Assembly: GCA_016124665.1 (NCBI GenBank)
Contig: WGNH01000029.1
Span: forward strand, 1 to 64,000
DNA: 64,000 nt
DNA from: Alphaproteobacteria bacterium
Lineage (GTDB): Bacteria; Pseudomonadota; Alphaproteobacteria; Caulobacterales; Maricaulaceae
Direction: 5' to 3'
Part shown: positions 54,631-64,000 of the stretch, one piece after another
Layout of the letters: each line of letters starts with the position of its first letter
Numbering within the stretch: position 1 is the first letter of the stretch
Notes under the pieces: generated by a model
The model's input: the letters and a program-made list of their open reading frames with translations, nothing else
The model's database searches: none
What the model was told of the DNA's origin: nothing
Position numbers and translations under genes: made by a program

Positions 54631-55034
54631 GCCTCATCCCCGGGCAGAGCCTCGATAATCACGGTGGCCAGCGCATAAGGCGGCTCGTCCGTAATGCTGA
54701 TATGGACAAAGGCTTTCATACCGTCAGGCGTCAGCCGCGCCAGCCAGTCCAGCGCCCGGCCCTTCAGTTCCAGTGTCGGCTTGCCGCCGGGCAGATTCAC
54801 GACGCCGACCTCTTTCCACGATACACCGCGCGATATGCCGGTGCCCAACGCCTTGGCGCCCGCCTCTTTTGCCGCATAACGCTTGGCATAGCTCGCCGCC
54901 CGCTCCCTGCGGCGATCGGACTTGGCCTGCTCGATCTCGGTAAAGCAGCGCTGGGTGAAACGATCGCCGAACCGTTCCAGAGTCTTCTCGATCCGGCGGA
55001 TATCAATCAGGTCGGTGCCCGTGCCGATAATCAA
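54627..55034 (-). CDS. acpS: Holo-[acyl-carrier-protein] synthase
   Basis: Transfers phosphopantetheine from CoA to apo-ACP. The 135-residue protein has [20 protein letters not shown] with the metal-binding Asp, the catalytic [19 protein letters not shown], and a C-terminal strand pair ending [18 protein letters not shown]. It sits between pdxJ and rnc, coupled by 4-nt overlaps on both sides. Confidence 0.95.
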   Translation of the reverse strand: MIIGTGTDLIDIRRIEKTLERFGDRFTQRCFTEIEQAKSDRRRERAASYAKRYAAKEAGAKALGTGISRGVSWKEVGVVNLPGGKPTLELKGRALDWLARLTPDGMKAFVHISITDEPPYALATVIIEALPGDEA

Positions 55035-55786
55035 GCTGCCGCCTCGTTGCGGGCATCGGCGATCAGCCCGCGCATCGTCGTTACCGCCTCGCGCAAGCCG
55101 CGGAAGATGGCTTCGCCGATCAGGAAATGGCCGATATTCAGCTCTTTCACCTGCGAAATGGCGGCAACCGGTTTCACCGTGTCATAGGTCAGCCCATGCC
55201 CGGCATGGACTTCAAGACCGCGCTCATGCGCCAGCGCGCAGGCCAGCTCGATCCGTTTCAGAAGTTCAGCAGTCCTGGCCTGGTTCCCGGCAATATAGGC
55301 ATCGCAATAAGCGCCGGTGTGGAATTCCACAACGGAGGCCCCGATGGCTTCCGCAACCGCGATCTGAACCGGATCCGGCTCGATAAACAGCGAGACCCGG
55401 ATTCCGGCGGCATTCAGCCGGTCAACAAAAGGCGCGATGTGCTGATGGCCCCCGGCCACATCCAGCCCCCCTTCCGTCGTCCGCTCCTCGCGCTTTTCCG
55501 GCACGATGCAACAGGCATGCGGCTTGTGCGCCAGTGCAATCGCCAGCATTTCCTCGGTCGCCGCCATCTCGAAATTCAGCGGCAGGTCGATTTCACGCGC
55601 CAGGCGCTCGATATCCCTGTCCCCGATATGACGGCGGTCTTCGCGCAAATGCGCGGTTATCCCGTCCGCACCGGCTTCAGCGGCCTGCCGGGCTGCGCGC
55701 ACGGGATCGGGATGCAATCCGCCGCGCGCATTCCGGATCGTCGCGACATGGTCAATATTGACCCCGAGGCGGACCGGCGGATTCAT
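55031..55786 (-). CDS. pdxJ: Pyridoxine 5'-phosphate synthase
   Basis: Closes the pyridoxine ring from 1-deoxyxylulose 5-phosphate and 3-amino-2-oxopropyl phosphate. The 251-residue TIM-barrel protein has [36 protein letters not shown], and [20 protein letters not shown]. It is coupled to pyrE (upstream) and acpS (downstream) by ATGA overlaps. Confidence 0.96.
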   Translation of the reverse strand: MNPPVRLGVNIDHVATIRNARGGLHPDPVRAARQAAEAGADGITAHLREDRRHIGDRDIERLAREIDLPLNFEMAATEEMLAIALAHKPHACCIVPEKREERTTEGGLDVAGGHQHIAPFVDRLNAAGIRVSLFIEPDPVQIAVAEAIGASVVEFHTGAYCDAYIAGNQARTAELLKRIELACALAHERGLEVHAGHGLTYDTVKPVAAISQVKELNIGHFLIGEAIFRGLREAVTTMRGLIADARNEAAA

Positions 55787-56370
55787 GCCTTCAGACCCCG
55801 GCTGCCCGGCTTGATGGCCGGGAGGGATTCAAGTTCCGGCGGAAGGTCATCCGGCGCATAGGCCGGGAATTCGATTGACGCCAGGGCGATCAACGGAACG
55901 CCGACATCGGCCTTGCCGCCCGAACGGTCAATCAGACAGGCTTCAGCCAGAACCGTCGCGCCAGCCGCTTTCAGTGCATCGATACATTCGCGTGACGACA
56001 AGCCGGTGGTCACGATATCCTCGACCACCAGCACCTTCTGTCCAGGAGCCAGCTCGAACCCGCGGCGCAGACGGAATTCACCGTCCTCGCGTTCGACATA
56101 GATCGCCGGAAGGCCCATCTGCCGGCCCATTTCATAGCCCGGGACAATACCGCCAACGGCCGGTGAAACGATGATTTCGGGCGCGTCCGTCATCTCCGCT
56201 TTCACTTTTGCCGCGAGCGCCTTGCAGAGTTTCGCTGTCCGCACGGCGTCAGCGAAGACTTTCGCCTTTTGCAGGAACACCGGGCTGCGCAAGCCGGACG
56301 ACAGGATGAAATGGCCCTCCAGTAGGGCCCCGGCAGCACGGAATTCGTTTAATACGTCTTCGGTTTTCAT
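55783..56370 (-). CDS. pyrE: Orotate phosphoribosyltransferase
   Basis: Makes orotidine 5'-phosphate from orotate and PRPP. The 195-residue protein contains the PRPP-binding motif [18 protein letters not shown], with the hood region [10 protein letters not shown] and [20 protein letters not shown]. Its start overlaps the rsh stop by 4 nt. Confidence 0.95.
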   Translation of the reverse strand: MKTEDVLNEFRAAGALLEGHFILSSGLRSPVFLQKAKVFADAVRTAKLCKALAAKVKAEMTDAPEIIVSPAVGGIVPGYEMGRQMGLPAIYVEREDGEFRLRRGFELAPGQKVLVVEDIVTTGLSSRECIDALKAAGATVLAEACLIDRSGGKADVGVPLIALASIEFPAYAPDDLPPELESLPAIKPGSRGLKA

Positions 56371-58595
56371 GCGTCATTCTCGTCGGTTTCACCACGGGCG
56401 CGCTCGGCGGACACCACGCTGCTACACATTTTCAGGGCCGATATAATGTTCGCGAGATGCCGGTTGTCGAACACTTCGATATCAAATTGCATTTCAAAGA
56501 AGTCCTTGGCGCGTTTCAGCGTTTTGATATTGCCGATATTGCCGCGATTCTCGCCCACGGCCTTGGCGATCTCCGCCAGCGCCCCCGGCGTATTGTGCAT
56601 GACGGCGTGAACGCGCGCTGCCGACACGGCGTTTTCTTCCGCCTCTGCCGTCCAGCCAAGGTCGATCCAGCGGTCCGGATCGGATTCATCGTGCTCGGTC
56701 AGCCGATCGCAATCAATGGTGTGAATGGTCACGCCTTTTTCCGGAACCATGACCCCGACAATCCGGTCCCCCGGCAACGGCGAACAACACTCGGAAAAAT
56801 GGATCGAAATACCCGGCGTCAAACCGCGGCCCCGGACATAGAGCCGGGCTTTCTCATCGCGGATCAATTCCTTTTCACTGGCGTCATATTGACGGCTGTC
56901 GCGGCGGCCCGGGAAGACGGCATCCAGAAACTGTCCTGACGTGACGCGGCCGCGGCCAAGCGCCTGGTAGAGTTCCTCCAGCGTGGCGATGTCCAGACGG
57001 GCCAGCGCATCTTCCAGGCCTTTTTCCCGGAACACCTTGCCCTCGCGCTCGAACGCGTGTTCGGCCAGCATCTTGCCAATGCCCTCGAATTCGGCCCGTT
57101 CTGTCGTGCGGATCAACCGCCGGATCGCGGCGCGGGCCTTTCCGGTGACGGCCAGCTCCTCCCACCCGGCAGGCGGCTGACGCAAACCGCCCCGCAGGAT
57201 ATTGACCACATCACCATTCTTCAGGCGCGTGCGTAATGGCCGGTCCCGGCTATTGATCTTCGCTCCGATACAGGTGTGGCCCAGCTCGGTGTGGACGGCA
57301 TAGGCGAAGTCCAGGGGTGTGGCACCGGACGGTAATGCAATCAGCTCGCCCTTCGGGGTGAAGCAATAAACCTGGTCGGCAAACATTTCGAGCTTGGCAT
57401 GCTCGAGAAATTCGTCCGGATCGCCGCCCTGCTCCAGGATTTCAAGGAAGGGACGCAGGCGCTCCAGCGGATCACCGCCGGCGGATTTCGCGGCCTCCGC
57501 GTCATAGCCATAGCTCTGGCCCTTATAGCGCCAATGCGCCGCCACGCCGCTTTCCGCAACGGAATCCATTTCCTCGGTCCGGATCTGGATTTCGACCCGC
57601 ACGCTTTCGGGACCAACGACAGTGGTATGAAGGGAGCGGTAGTTGTTCGGCTTCGGCGTGGAAATGAAATCCCGGAAACGCTCGGGCACGCAGCGCCAGT
57701 TCTGATGAATGATGCCCAGGGAACGGTAACAATCATCGGCGGAATCCACGATTAGCCGGAAGGCATAGATATCGGCGATCTCGTCAAAGCTTGTGCCTTT
57801 GCGTTCCAGCTTGCGCCAGATCGAATAGGGCCGCTTCTCGCGTCCGAAAATACGGCCCTGAATACCGGCTTCTTCCAACCTCGCCATGATCACCTGGGAC
57901 ACCTCGGCGACCGCCTCGGCGCGCGATTCCCGCATTTCGGCGAGCCGCAAAGAGACCGATTCAAAGGCCGCGGGATTGATATAGCGGAAGGACAGGTCTT
58001 CCAGTTCCACACAAATCCGGTTGATCCCGATCCGCCGGGCCAATGGGGCATAGATTTCAAGTGTTTCGGTAGAAATCCGCTCGCGCTTTTCGGGTTTGGG
58101 AATATGATGGAGCGTCCGCATATTGTGCAGCCGGTCTGACAGTTTCACGATCAGCACCCGGACATCGGATGAAATCGCCACCACCAGTTTCTGGAAATTC
58201 TCGGCCTGCTTGGTCCGGTTGGAACCAAGCTCCATCTGGCCCAGCTTCGTCACACCATCTACCAGTGCGGCGATTTCGGGCGAAAAGCGTTCGCTGAGTT
58301 GTTCAAGCGTGGCCGGCGTATCCTCGACCGTGTCGTGCAGCAAGCCCGTACAGATGGTGGCGGCATCCATCTTCAGATCAGCCAGTATCATCGCCACCGA
58401 CGCGACATGCGCGAAATAGGGCTCCCCTGAATACCGTTTCTGGGGGGCATGCATTTCGCGCGCGAAATCATAGGCACGGCGGATCAGGTCCGCATCGACC
58501 GTCGGATGATATCTGGAAATACGCCCGACGAGGTCATCGGCGGTTGGATAGGTTTCAATCGCCGGGGTGTCTTGGTCGGGCGCGGCGAGGCTCAC
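56367..58595 (-). CDS. rsh: Bifunctional (p)ppGpp synthetase/hydrolase (RelA/SpoT homologue)
   Basis: Makes and breaks the stringent-response alarmone. The 742-residue protein has the hydrolase HD motif in [20 protein letters not shown] (about residues 78-97), the synthetase core [21 protein letters not shown] (about 305-325) with [15 protein letters not shown], then TGS (GVTIHTIDC region near 630) and C-terminal ACT ([20 protein letters not shown]). Both catalytic halves look intact. It is the single such gene in the window and is followed 6 nt upstream by rpoZ. Confidence 0.95.
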   Translation of the reverse strand: MSLAAPDQDTPAIETYPTADDLVGRISRYHPTVDADLIRRAYDFAREMHAPQKRYSGEPYFAHVASVAMILADLKMDAATICTGLLHDTVEDTPATLEQLSERFSPEIAALVDGVTKLGQMELGSNRTKQAENFQKLVVAISSDVRVLIVKLSDRLHNMRTLHHIPKPEKRERISTETLEIYAPLARRIGINRICVELEDLSFRYINPAAFESVSLRLAEMRESRAEAVAEVSQVIMARLEEAGIQGRIFGREKRPYSIWRKLERKGTSFDEIADIYAFRLIVDSADDCYRSLGIIHQNWRCVPERFRDFISTPKPNNYRSLHTTVVGPESVRVEIQIRTEEMDSVAESGVAAHWRYKGQSYGYDAEAAKSAGGDPLERLRPFLEILEQGGDPDEFLEHAKLEMFADQVYCFTPKGELIALPSGATPLDFAYAVHTELGHTCIGAKINSRDRPLRTRLKNGDVVNILRGGLRQPPAGWEELAVTGKARAAIRRLIRTTERAEFEGIGKMLAEHAFEREGKVFREKGLEDALARLDIATLEELYQALGRGRVTSGQFLDAVFPGRRDSRQYDASEKELIRDEKARLYVRGRGLTPGISIHFSECCSPLPGDRIVGVMVPEKGVTIHTIDCDRLTEHDESDPDRWIDLGWTAEAEENAVSAARVHAVMHNTPGALAEIAKAVGENRGNIGNIKTLKRAKDFFEMQFDIEVFDNRHLANIISALKMCSSVVSAERARGETDENDA

Positions 58596-58601
58596 CCTGC
58601 C

Positions 58602-58976
58602 CTAGAACCGGTTGTCCGGAGCGCCGTCGCGGTCGCTTTGCAGCGCTTTCAGCATGTCGGCTTCATCCGGATCGACAGGGGTCGGCTTGGAGGCGATTTG
58701 CGGTAGATCGTCTTGCGGCGATGCCCGCTCTTCTTCTTCCTCGTCGCTCGGGATCACGCGCTGAAGCCCGTTGACCAGGCTGTCTTTCAGGGCCCGCAAA
58801 TCGAGATTGTCTTCGGCGATCTCGCGCAGCGAGACGACGGGATTCTTGTCATTGTCACGGTCGAGCGTCAGCTCCGAACCGGCCGAAATGTTCCGGGCGC
58901 GGTGCGCGGCCAGCAGAACCAGGTCAAAACGGTTCGGGACTTTCTGGATGCAATCTTCAACGGTGACGCGGGCCAT
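58602..58976 (-). CDS. rpoZ: DNA-directed RNA polymerase subunit omega
   Basis: Omega folds on beta' and aids ppGpp binding to RNA polymerase in proteobacteria. The 124-residue protein has [32 protein letters not shown] and [14 protein letters not shown], followed by an acidic C-terminal tail usual in alphaproteobacteria. It is 6 nt before rsh on the same strand. Confidence 0.95.
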   Translation of the reverse strand: MARVTVEDCIQKVPNRFDLVLLAAHRARNISAGSELTLDRDNDKNPVVSLREIAEDNLDLRALKDSLVNGLQRVIPSDEEEEERASPQDDLPQIASKPTPVDPDEADMLKALQSDRDGAPDNRF

Positions 58977-59075
58977 ACGTGCGGCCTCCTGTAAAATGCT
59001 CGCAAAGGGATCGCAGTAAGTAACGCCGCTCAGCCTTTACTGCAAGGCCTTTGCCGCATTGCAACACAGCGCAAA

Positions 59076-59585
59076 TCAGCCGCTCCGATGAGTCTGGTCA
59101 ATCGCATCCGCTGGCAGGCGGGAAATCAGGTCGGAAATGGCTGTGCCGGAGACCGGATGGACCCAGTGCGGCGCAATCTCTGCCAGCGGCAGCAGCACGA
59201 ATGCCCGCTCCCCCGCTCTCGGGTGCGGCAGGGTCAGGGCCGGCGTCTCCATGACAAGGCCGTGATAATCGATGAGGTCGAGATCCAGCGTGCGCGAATC
59301 CCAACGCTCGCCACGCCTGCGGCCGAACCGGGACTCGACCTCCAGCAACACGTGCAGCAGCGCCTCGGCCTCCAGCGCGGTCCGGACCTCGGCGACGGCA
59401 TTGACATAGGCGGGCTTTGCCGGATCGGGCCAGGCCGGCGATGTCCACAGGCCGGAGACCGCAACCGGTGACACCCCCCTTTCAGCCAGTTGCTGCAATG
59501 CGTCCGGCAAGGTCTCTTGCGGGGACCGCCCCCGAAAGGGCAGATTGGCCCCGAGCGCGACATAGATATTCGCCGCCTCTTTCAT
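59076..59585 (-). CDS. folK: 2-amino-4-hydroxy-6-hydroxymethyldihydropteridine pyrophosphokinase
   Basis: Pyrophosphorylates the pterin precursor of folate. The 169-residue protein has IYVALGANLPF, YVNAVAEVRTAL, FGRRRGERWDSRTLDLDLI with the metal-binding Asp pair, and LPHPRAGERAFVLLPLAEI. It is divergent from the NYN gene, with only 30 nt between starts. Confidence 0.94.
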   Translation of the reverse strand: MKEAANIYVALGANLPFRGRSPQETLPDALQQLAERGVSPVAVSGLWTSPAWPDPAKPAYVNAVAEVRTALEAEALLHVLLEVESRFGRRRGERWDSRTLDLDLIDYHGLVMETPALTLPHPRAGERAFVLLPLAEIAPHWVHPVSGTAISDLISRLPADAIDQTHRSG

Positions 59586-59615
59586 GTTTTGATCTTTAGC
59601 ATTCGGGAGCGCCCC

Positions 59616-60170
59616 ATGACCTTCTATCCCAACGAACGTATTGGCCTTTTCATTGATGGTGCCAACCTGTTTTCCACCTCGAAAGCACTCGATTTCGACA
59701 TCGATTACCGCAAGCTGCTGGAGGAATTCCGCAAGCGGGGCCGCCTCACCCGGGCCAATTATTACACCGCATTGCTGGAAAACGAGGACTTCACGCCACT
59801 AAAACCGCTTGTCGACTGGCTCGACTACAACGGCTTCAATGTCATCACCAAGCCGGCCAAGGAGTTCACGGACGATTCTGGCCGGCGCCGGATCAAGGGC
59901 GATATGGATGTCGAACTGGCCGTAGATATCATTTCCGCCGCCACCTATCTCGATCACATCATCCTGTTTACGGGCGATGGTGATTTCCGTTACGCCGTCG
60001 AGCATTGCCAGCGCAAGGGTGCCCGGGTCACGGTCGTATCCTCGCTGAAAGCCCGCCCGCCGATGATATCGGATGATCTGCGGCGGCAAGCCGATGGTTT
60101 CATCGATCTCGCCGATCTGAAATCCATGATCGGGCGCGAGGGCGGACGTCCGCAACACGATGACGATTGA
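59616..60170 (+). CDS. NYN-domain protein (LabA/DUF88 family)
   Basis: A 184-residue protein with a PIN-like NYN fold. I chose the ATG at 59616 with GGGAG upstream; the start at 59490 would overlap folK. Acidic motifs are LFIDGANLFSTSKALD (Asp15-type), KGDMDVELAVDIISAA and LFTGDGDFRYAVEHCQRKG. NYN proteins are predicted RNases; no catalytic test is known for this subgroup. Its stop overlaps the UDG start. Confidence 0.9.
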   Translation: MTFYPNERIGLFIDGANLFSTSKALDFDIDYRKLLEEFRKRGRLTRANYYTALLENEDFTPLKPLVDWLDYNGFNVITKPAKEFTDDSGRRRIKGDMDVELAVDIISAATYLDHIILFTGDGDFRYAVEHCQRKGARVTVVSSLKARPPMISDDLRRQADGFIDLADLKSMIGREGGRPQHDDD

Positions 60171-60825
60171 GGTGACCGGGCCGGAAGCGCCACTAGATTG
60201 CCCGCTCTGCCCGCGGCTGGTCGCCTTCCGCGAAACCAATAGCCGCCTGTTCCCGTCATTTCACAACGCGCCGGTGCCCTCTTTCGGGGATTTGAAAGCC
60301 CGCTTCCTGATCGTCGGTCTGGCTCCCGGCCTGAAGGGCGCCAACCAGACGGGACGGCCGTTTACTGGCGATTATGCAGGCGATCTTTTATACGCCACGC
60401 TCGGGAAATTCGGGTTTCTTGAGGGGGAATATGGCGGCCATGCGAATGATGGTGCGCGGTTGCGGGATGCGATGATCACCAATGCCGTGCGCTGCGTGCC
60501 GCCGCAAAACAAGCCGGTCGGCGCGGAAATGAATGCCTGCCGTCCCTTCCTGACCGAACGGTTGCGGGCCCTGCCCCGCCTGTCGGCCATCCTGTGCCTT
60601 GGAAAAATTTCACATGACAACACCTTGCGGGCCATGGGCCAGCGCCTGTCGGCGATGAAATTTGCCCATCAGGCGGCGCAGGATTTCGAATTCAACGGCC
60701 GCACAGTGCGCCTGTTCGATAGCTATCACTGCTCGCGATACAATACGAATACCGGCCGCCTGACGGAAACCATGTTCGAGAATGTGTTTTCAGACGTCCG
60801 GGATTATCTGGCGGATCAGCCGTAA
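60160..60825 (+). CDS. Family 5 uracil-DNA glycosylase (UDGb type)
   Basis: Excises uracil and some other deaminated bases from DNA. The 221-residue protein has the family 5 catalytic block [22 protein letters not shown] and the [13 protein letters not shown] motif near residue 187. Cys residues in CPLCPR at the N-terminus and NAVRCVPP and NACRPFL fit a 4Fe-4S cluster. The ATG lies 11 nt before the end of the NYN gene; a GTG at 60172 is an alternative. It converges with smpB, 10-nt overlap. Confidence 0.92.
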   Translation: MTIEVTGPEAPLDCPLCPRLVAFRETNSRLFPSFHNAPVPSFGDLKARFLIVGLAPGLKGANQTGRPFTGDYAGDLLYATLGKFGFLEGEYGGHANDGARLRDAMITNAVRCVPPQNKPVGAEMNACRPFLTERLRALPRLSAILCLGKISHDNTLRAMGQRLSAMKFAHQAAQDFEFNGRTVRLFDSYHCSRYNTNTGRLTETMFENVFSDVRDYLADQP

Positions 60826-61280
60826 TTCTTGATCAGCCGTGATTTCTGCCGGTTCCAGTCCCGCTGCTTGACGGTTTCGCGCTTGTCGACCGTCTTCTTG
60901 CCTTTTGCGAGACCGATCAGGAGCTTTGCGAAGCCGCGATCGGTGAAATAGAGCTTGAGCGGAATAATCGTCCGTCCCTCGCGCGCGACAGCCCCTTGCA
61001 GCTTTGCGATTTCCTTGCGTTTCAGCAGCAGTTTCCGCTTGCGCCGCGGTTCATGGTTGAACTGGTTTGCGCCCTCATACATCGGGATATCGGCATTGAT
61101 CAGGAAGATTTCATCGCCTTCCGGACCGACATAGGCTTCGGCAATATTGGCGCGGCCATTGCGCAGGGATTTGACCTCGCTGCCCTGCAATTGCAGCCCG
61201 GCTTCAAACGTCTCCTCGATCTCGTAATCGAACCGTGCGCGGCGGTTCACCGCAACAGCGGCATTCGGGTCTTTGGCCAT
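60816..61280 (-). CDS. smpB: SsrA-binding protein SmpB
   Basis: Binds tmRNA to rescue stalled ribosomes. The 154-residue protein has [29 protein letters not shown] (positions 9-37), the OB-fold [27 protein letters not shown] and the basic tail [20 protein letters not shown]. Immediately downstream of dapA with a one-base overlap, a classical alphaproteobacterial pairing. Confidence 0.96.
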   Translation of the reverse strand: MAKDPNAAVAVNRRARFDYEIEETFEAGLQLQGSEVKSLRNGRANIAEAYVGPEGDEIFLINADIPMYEGANQFNHEPRRKRKLLLKRKEIAKLQGAVAREGRTIIPLKLYFTDRGFAKLLIGLAKGKKTVDKRETVKQRDWNRQKSRLIKNYG

Positions 61281-62152
61281 CAGATCAATCCGGCATGTTC
61301 CATTGCGCCCCGCACCGCCGCCTTCACGGCATCATCCGGTTCCGTTAACGGAAGGCGGACATCAGGCAGGCACAAATCCAGCAAACTCAACGCATATTTC
61401 GCCGGACCGGGACTCGGCGACATAAATAGCGCCTTGTGCAAGGGCTGTAGAAGATCCCCGATTTCCAGCGCTTCCTGATAGTCACCGGACAGGGTGGCAT
61501 TCTGGAGCTGCGCGCACAGGGCGGGCGCAACATTGGAGCTGACCGAGATACATCCGGTTCCGCCCTCGGCATTATAGCCGATCGCCGTCGGATCCTCACC
61601 CGACAGCTGGATGAAATCGGGGCCGATCAGATGCCGGTGCGCGCCCACGCGGGTGAGGTCACCGGTTGCGTCTTTTACGCCGATCACCGATTCCAGCCTG
61701 GCAATCCGCGCCATGGTCTCCGGCTGGATATCAACGATGGACCGACCCGGAATATTATAAACGATGACCGGAAGATCACAGGCCGCCGAAATCGCCTCGA
61801 AATGGCGGAACAGCCCCTCCTGCGACGGCTTGTTGTAATAGGGCGCAACGATCAGGGCGGCATCTACACCGGCCGTTTTCGCCCACTTTGTCATTTCAAT
61901 CGTCGCCGCCGTATCATTCGATCCGGTGCCGGCAATCACCGGCACACGGCCATTGGCAACCTCCACCGTCAGTTCGATCACCCGCATTTTCTCATCCAGG
62001 GACAGGGTCGGACTTTCGCCGGTTGTGCCAACCGGAACCAGCCCGTGCGTTCCACTGTCGATCTGGCGCTCGGTCAGCGCCTGGAACGCCTTGGTATCCA
62101 CGGCATTATTCTTGAATGGCGTGACGAGCGCAGTGATGGAACCGGAGAGCAT
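61280..62152 (-). CDS. dapA: 4-hydroxy-tetrahydrodipicolinate synthase
   Basis: Condenses aspartate semialdehyde with pyruvate in lysine and peptidoglycan precursor synthesis. I chose the ATG at 62152 (290 residues), giving [21 protein letters not shown] as usual; earlier in-frame ATGs add a non-conserved segment that overlaps the divergent slt start. Motifs are [17 protein letters not shown], the Tyr in [12 protein letters not shown] and the Schiff-base Lys in [13 protein letters not shown]. Confidence 0.95.
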   Translation of the reverse strand: MLSGSITALVTPFKNNAVDTKAFQALTERQIDSGTHGLVPVGTTGESPTLSLDEKMRVIELTVEVANGRVPVIAGTGSNDTAATIEMTKWAKTAGVDAALIVAPYYNKPSQEGLFRHFEAISAACDLPVIVYNIPGRSIVDIQPETMARIARLESVIGVKDATGDLTRVGAHRHLIGPDFIQLSGEDPTAIGYNAEGGTGCISVSSNVAPALCAQLQNATLSGDYQEALEIGDLLQPLHKALFMSPSPGPAKYALSLLDLCLPDVRLPLTEPDDAVKAAVRGAMEHAGLI

Positions 62153-62281
62153 GAAAAGCCTGCCTGACAACATTGTTACCGGTTTCAAGCCTATCGGACG
62201 CCCGGCATGCGGCCAAGAGCGCATGTCGGCTGTAGACAGCGCCATTGCCTGCGCCATGATACGGCCAATATTGATGACAAG

Positions 62282-64000
62282 ATGAGTCTTATGAGAACCC
62301 ATTTCCTGTTGTTCGTCTTGCTGGCTGGCTGGATCGTCGTACCGGCCGCCTCCGCACTGTATCCGGACCCGCGCCTGCGGCCGGAACGCCCCAACCCGTC
62401 ACGCTATCTGGATGATCAGGACTTCCTGATGTTGGAGCGCGGCCTTGAAGCCGCCGAAGACGGGGATTGGCGCGAGGTCCGTGATGCCCGCCGCCGGATA
62501 TCGGATCCGGTCGCGAGCTCGATCCTGTTGTGGCGTATTGCGACTTCCGACGAGGATTCGACCTTCATGGAGCTCGATCTCGCCCTGGAGGAGCTGGAAG
62601 GCTGGCCACAATATGAAATGATCCGGTCCGAAGCCGAGTTCAAGATCTCGACCTCCGGCCTGTCCTCCGAATTCATCGTCAACTGGTTTACCGGCCGGGA
62701 ACCGATATCCGGTGAAGGCAAGATCGCCCTCGGCGCGGCGCTCCGGGATGTGGGCCGCCTGGCCGAAGCCACGGAATATATCCGTGACGCCTGGCGTCAT
62801 CACACCTTCCGCCGCTATCGTCAGCGCGAGATTCTCAACGCCAATAACGACATTCTCACATTGTCCGACCACGAAGCCCGTGTGGACTATTTGCTCTGGC
62901 GCGATCAGCGTACGCTTGCAGGCGATCTCAGAAACGAGCTGAGCAACGGACATCGCGCCCTGATGGATGCCCGCATTGCCCTGGCCAGCCGGTCCGGTGG
63001 CGTGAATGCGGCCGTGGCACGGGTTCCGGCCGAACTCGCCGATCATCCCGGCCTGGTCTATGAGCGCGCGCGCTGGCGCCGCCGGGCAAATCTCGATGAG
63101 GGCGCGCTGGAGATGCTGCTGCAGCTGCCGGAGACGCACTCTGACCTCGAAGCCCTGGATGATATGTGGCTCGAACGCCGGCTGATGATCCTGAATCTCA
63201 TCCGTGACCGGGATTATGCCACGGCCTATCAGCTCGCCGCTGCCAATGGTATGTCGTCCGGCGCGGATTTTGCCGATGCCGAGTTTGTCGCCGGCTGGAT
63301 GGCGCTGCGCTATCTCAATCGCCCGGATGACGCCCTGGCGCATTTCACGCGGCTTGTGGAAGGCGTCTCCTATCCGGTGTCCGTATCGCGGGGCCGGTAT
63401 TGGCAGGGCCGGGCCGCCGCCGCACTGGGCCGCACAGAGGAAGCCGAAAACTACTACCGGCTCGCAGCTGAGCATTCGACTGCATTCTATGGCCAGATGG
63501 CACTGATCGAGCTGGCCGGGGACGAAACCCCGATGCTGGATCTGCCCGCCGCGCCGGTCCCGACGGCGGAAACCGCCATCACGTTTGAATCCCGGACCGT
63601 CACCCGCGCCCTGCGGCTGCTGGCGGAACAGGGTGAAGACTATTTCTTCCGGGTCTTCATCTATCATCTCGATGACCAGCTGGAAGATGCCGCTGAGAGC
63701 CTGCTGCTGGCACGGCTCGCGCAGGACTATGGCTTTTTGCGGCAAGGCGTTCGGGCCGCAAAAGCCGCCAGCTATCGCTGGAACATCCTGCCGGAGGAAA
63801 GCTTTCCGGTGATCGATTTGCCGCCGGCATCGGGGCTGTATGTCGAACCCGAACCCGGCCTCATCCATTCTGTCATCCGCCAGGAAACCGAATTCGATCC
63901 CCGCGCGATCTCAAGCGCCGGCGCCCGCGGCATGATGCAGATGATGCCCGCCGTCGCGCGCGTGACCGCCCGCCGGCTGGGTCTGCCCTATCAGTATGAA
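62282..64000 (+). CDS. slt: Soluble lytic murein transglycosylase, 3' truncated by window edge
   Basis: Periplasmic enzyme that cleaves glycan strands to 1,6-anhydro-muropeptides. The frame is open from the ATG at 62282 (or 62291) to the window end, at least 573 codons. A signal peptide (residues 1-25, ending VVPAASA) precedes a long alpha-superhelical U-domain with TPR-like repeats (for example GRTEEAENYYRLAAEH). The catalytic domain begins near residue 530, with Glu535 in HSVIRQETEFDPRAISS and GARGMMQMMPAVA. The C-terminal part is missing. It is divergent from dapA. Confidence 0.93.
   Translation, partial: MSLMRTHFLLFVLLAGWIVVPAASALYPDPRLRPERPNPSRYLDDQDFLMLERGLEAAEDGDWREVRDARRRISDPVASSILLWRIATSDEDSTFMELDLALEELEGWPQYEMIRSEAEFKISTSGLSSEFIVNWFTGREPISGEGKIALGAALRDVGRLAEATEYIRDAWRHHTFRRYRQREILNANNDILTLSDHEARVDYLLWRDQRTLAGDLRNELSNGHRALMDARIALASRSGGVNAAVARVPAELADHPGLVYERARWRRRANLDEGALEMLLQLPETHSDLEALDDMWLERRLMILNLIRDRDYATAYQLAAANGMSSGADFADAEFVAGWMALRYLNRPDDALAHFTRLVEGVSYPVSVSRGRYWQGRAAAALGRTEEAENYYRLAAEHSTAFYGQMALIELAGDETPMLDLPAAPVPTAETAITFESRTVTRALRLLAEQGEDYFFRVFIYHLDDQLEDAAESLLLARLAQDYGFLRQGVRAAKAASYRWNILPEESFPVIDLPPASGLYVEPEPGLIHSVIRQETEFDPRAISSAGARGMMQMMPAVARVTARRLGLPYQYE

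Noticed and set aside
60814-60840. GATCAGCCGT direct repeat (7-nt spacing)
   Set aside because: It lies in the overlapping coding ends of the UDG and smpB genes and is explained by codons; probably chance.
62399-63868. A 489-residue open frame on the minus strand
   Set aside because: It lies opposite the slt gene, whose signal peptide and catalytic motifs are clear. It has no recognisable domains or Shine-Dalgarno and arises from codon bias on the other strand.
1-64000. CRISPR arrays, IS elements, prophage or rRNA operons
   Set aside because: I saw no regularly spaced repeats, transposase or integrase genes, phage genes or rRNA sequence on either strand.

Overview
The window is a gene-dense stretch of alphaproteobacterial chromosome, mostly core metabolism and information processing. 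Lineage markers are an ALAS-type hemA, a MucR/Ros regulator, Bpt leucyltransferase, a CBP3-type cytochrome bc1 chaperone, the bamE / cbp3 / plsX-fabH-ihfA-merR block and the rsh-pyrE-pdxJ-acpS-rnc-era-recO block. An orphan motB, PhoX-type phosphatase, branched-chain catabolism and a TRAP transporter suggest a free-living, probably marine, Caulobacterales/Maricaulales-like organism. The order-level call is inference; the class-level call is firm. I see no phage, transposon, CRISPR array or rRNA operon. No gene-free stretch exceeds about 300 bases.

Layout. 1-2.3 kb: 3' part of a PHA synthase, an unknown protein and a LysR regulator. 2.3-6.7 kb, minus strand: a small secreted TPR-like protein, an MsbA-related ABC exporter, a methyltransferase and rplM-rpsI. 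6.8-9.2 kb: a Tat-exported PhoX/DUF839 phosphatase overlapping a phytase-like beta-propeller lipoprotein. 9.2-16.4 kb: ctaA, a pair of acyl-CoA dehydrogenases that looks heteromeric, a PqiA-like membrane protein, a large secreted metzincin protease and tRNA-Pro(GGG). 16.4-20.5 kb: merR-ihfA-fabH-plsX, the bc1 chaperone and bamE. 20.5-22.9 kb: the proton-pumping pyrophosphatase hppA and a Ser-rich secreted protein upstream of it.

23.4-29.4 kb, minus strand: glyA, nrdR, ribD (reductase domain only), ribE, ribBA (degenerate GTP cyclohydrolase half), ribH, nusB and thiL, nearly all translationally coupled. 29.6-32.1 kb: mucR, a small conserved protein, hemA and a MarR/LdtR-type regulator. 32.2-36.0 kb: a valine-catabolic cluster (acyl-CoA dehydrogenase, 3-hydroxyisobutyryl-CoA hydrolase, 3-hydroxyisobutyrate dehydrogenase) with a Phd/VapC-like toxin-antitoxin pair wedged into it. 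36.1-40.6 kb: hemB, a TRIC/UPF0126 channel, small membrane proteins, a DUF389 protein, a second beta-hydroxyacid dehydrogenase and a flavin reductase. 40.7-49.9 kb: motB, an SLC13-type transporter with RCK domains, bpt, a three-gene TRAP transporter, a GNAT acetyltransferase and an M48 protease/LemA pair. 50.0-62.2 kb: parC, the recO-era-rnc-acpS-pdxJ-pyrE-rsh-rpoZ chain, folK, a NYN-domain protein, a family 5 uracil-DNA glycosylase, smpB and dapA. The window ends inside a soluble lytic transglycosylase.

The most unusual points are the riboflavin operon, which lacks two catalytic modules (the RibD deaminase and a functional GTP cyclohydrolase II); the toxin-antitoxin module coupled by an ATGA overlap to a valine-degradation gene and carrying a clear self-regulatory promoter/operator; the acyl-CoA dehydrogenase pair with one apparently non-catalytic subunit; the overlapping PhoX/phytase-like gene pair; a MucR protein lacking both zinc-binding His residues; and two gene losses from otherwise conserved blocks (lepB and DUF177). 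I found no convincing wholly new defence or mobile system.
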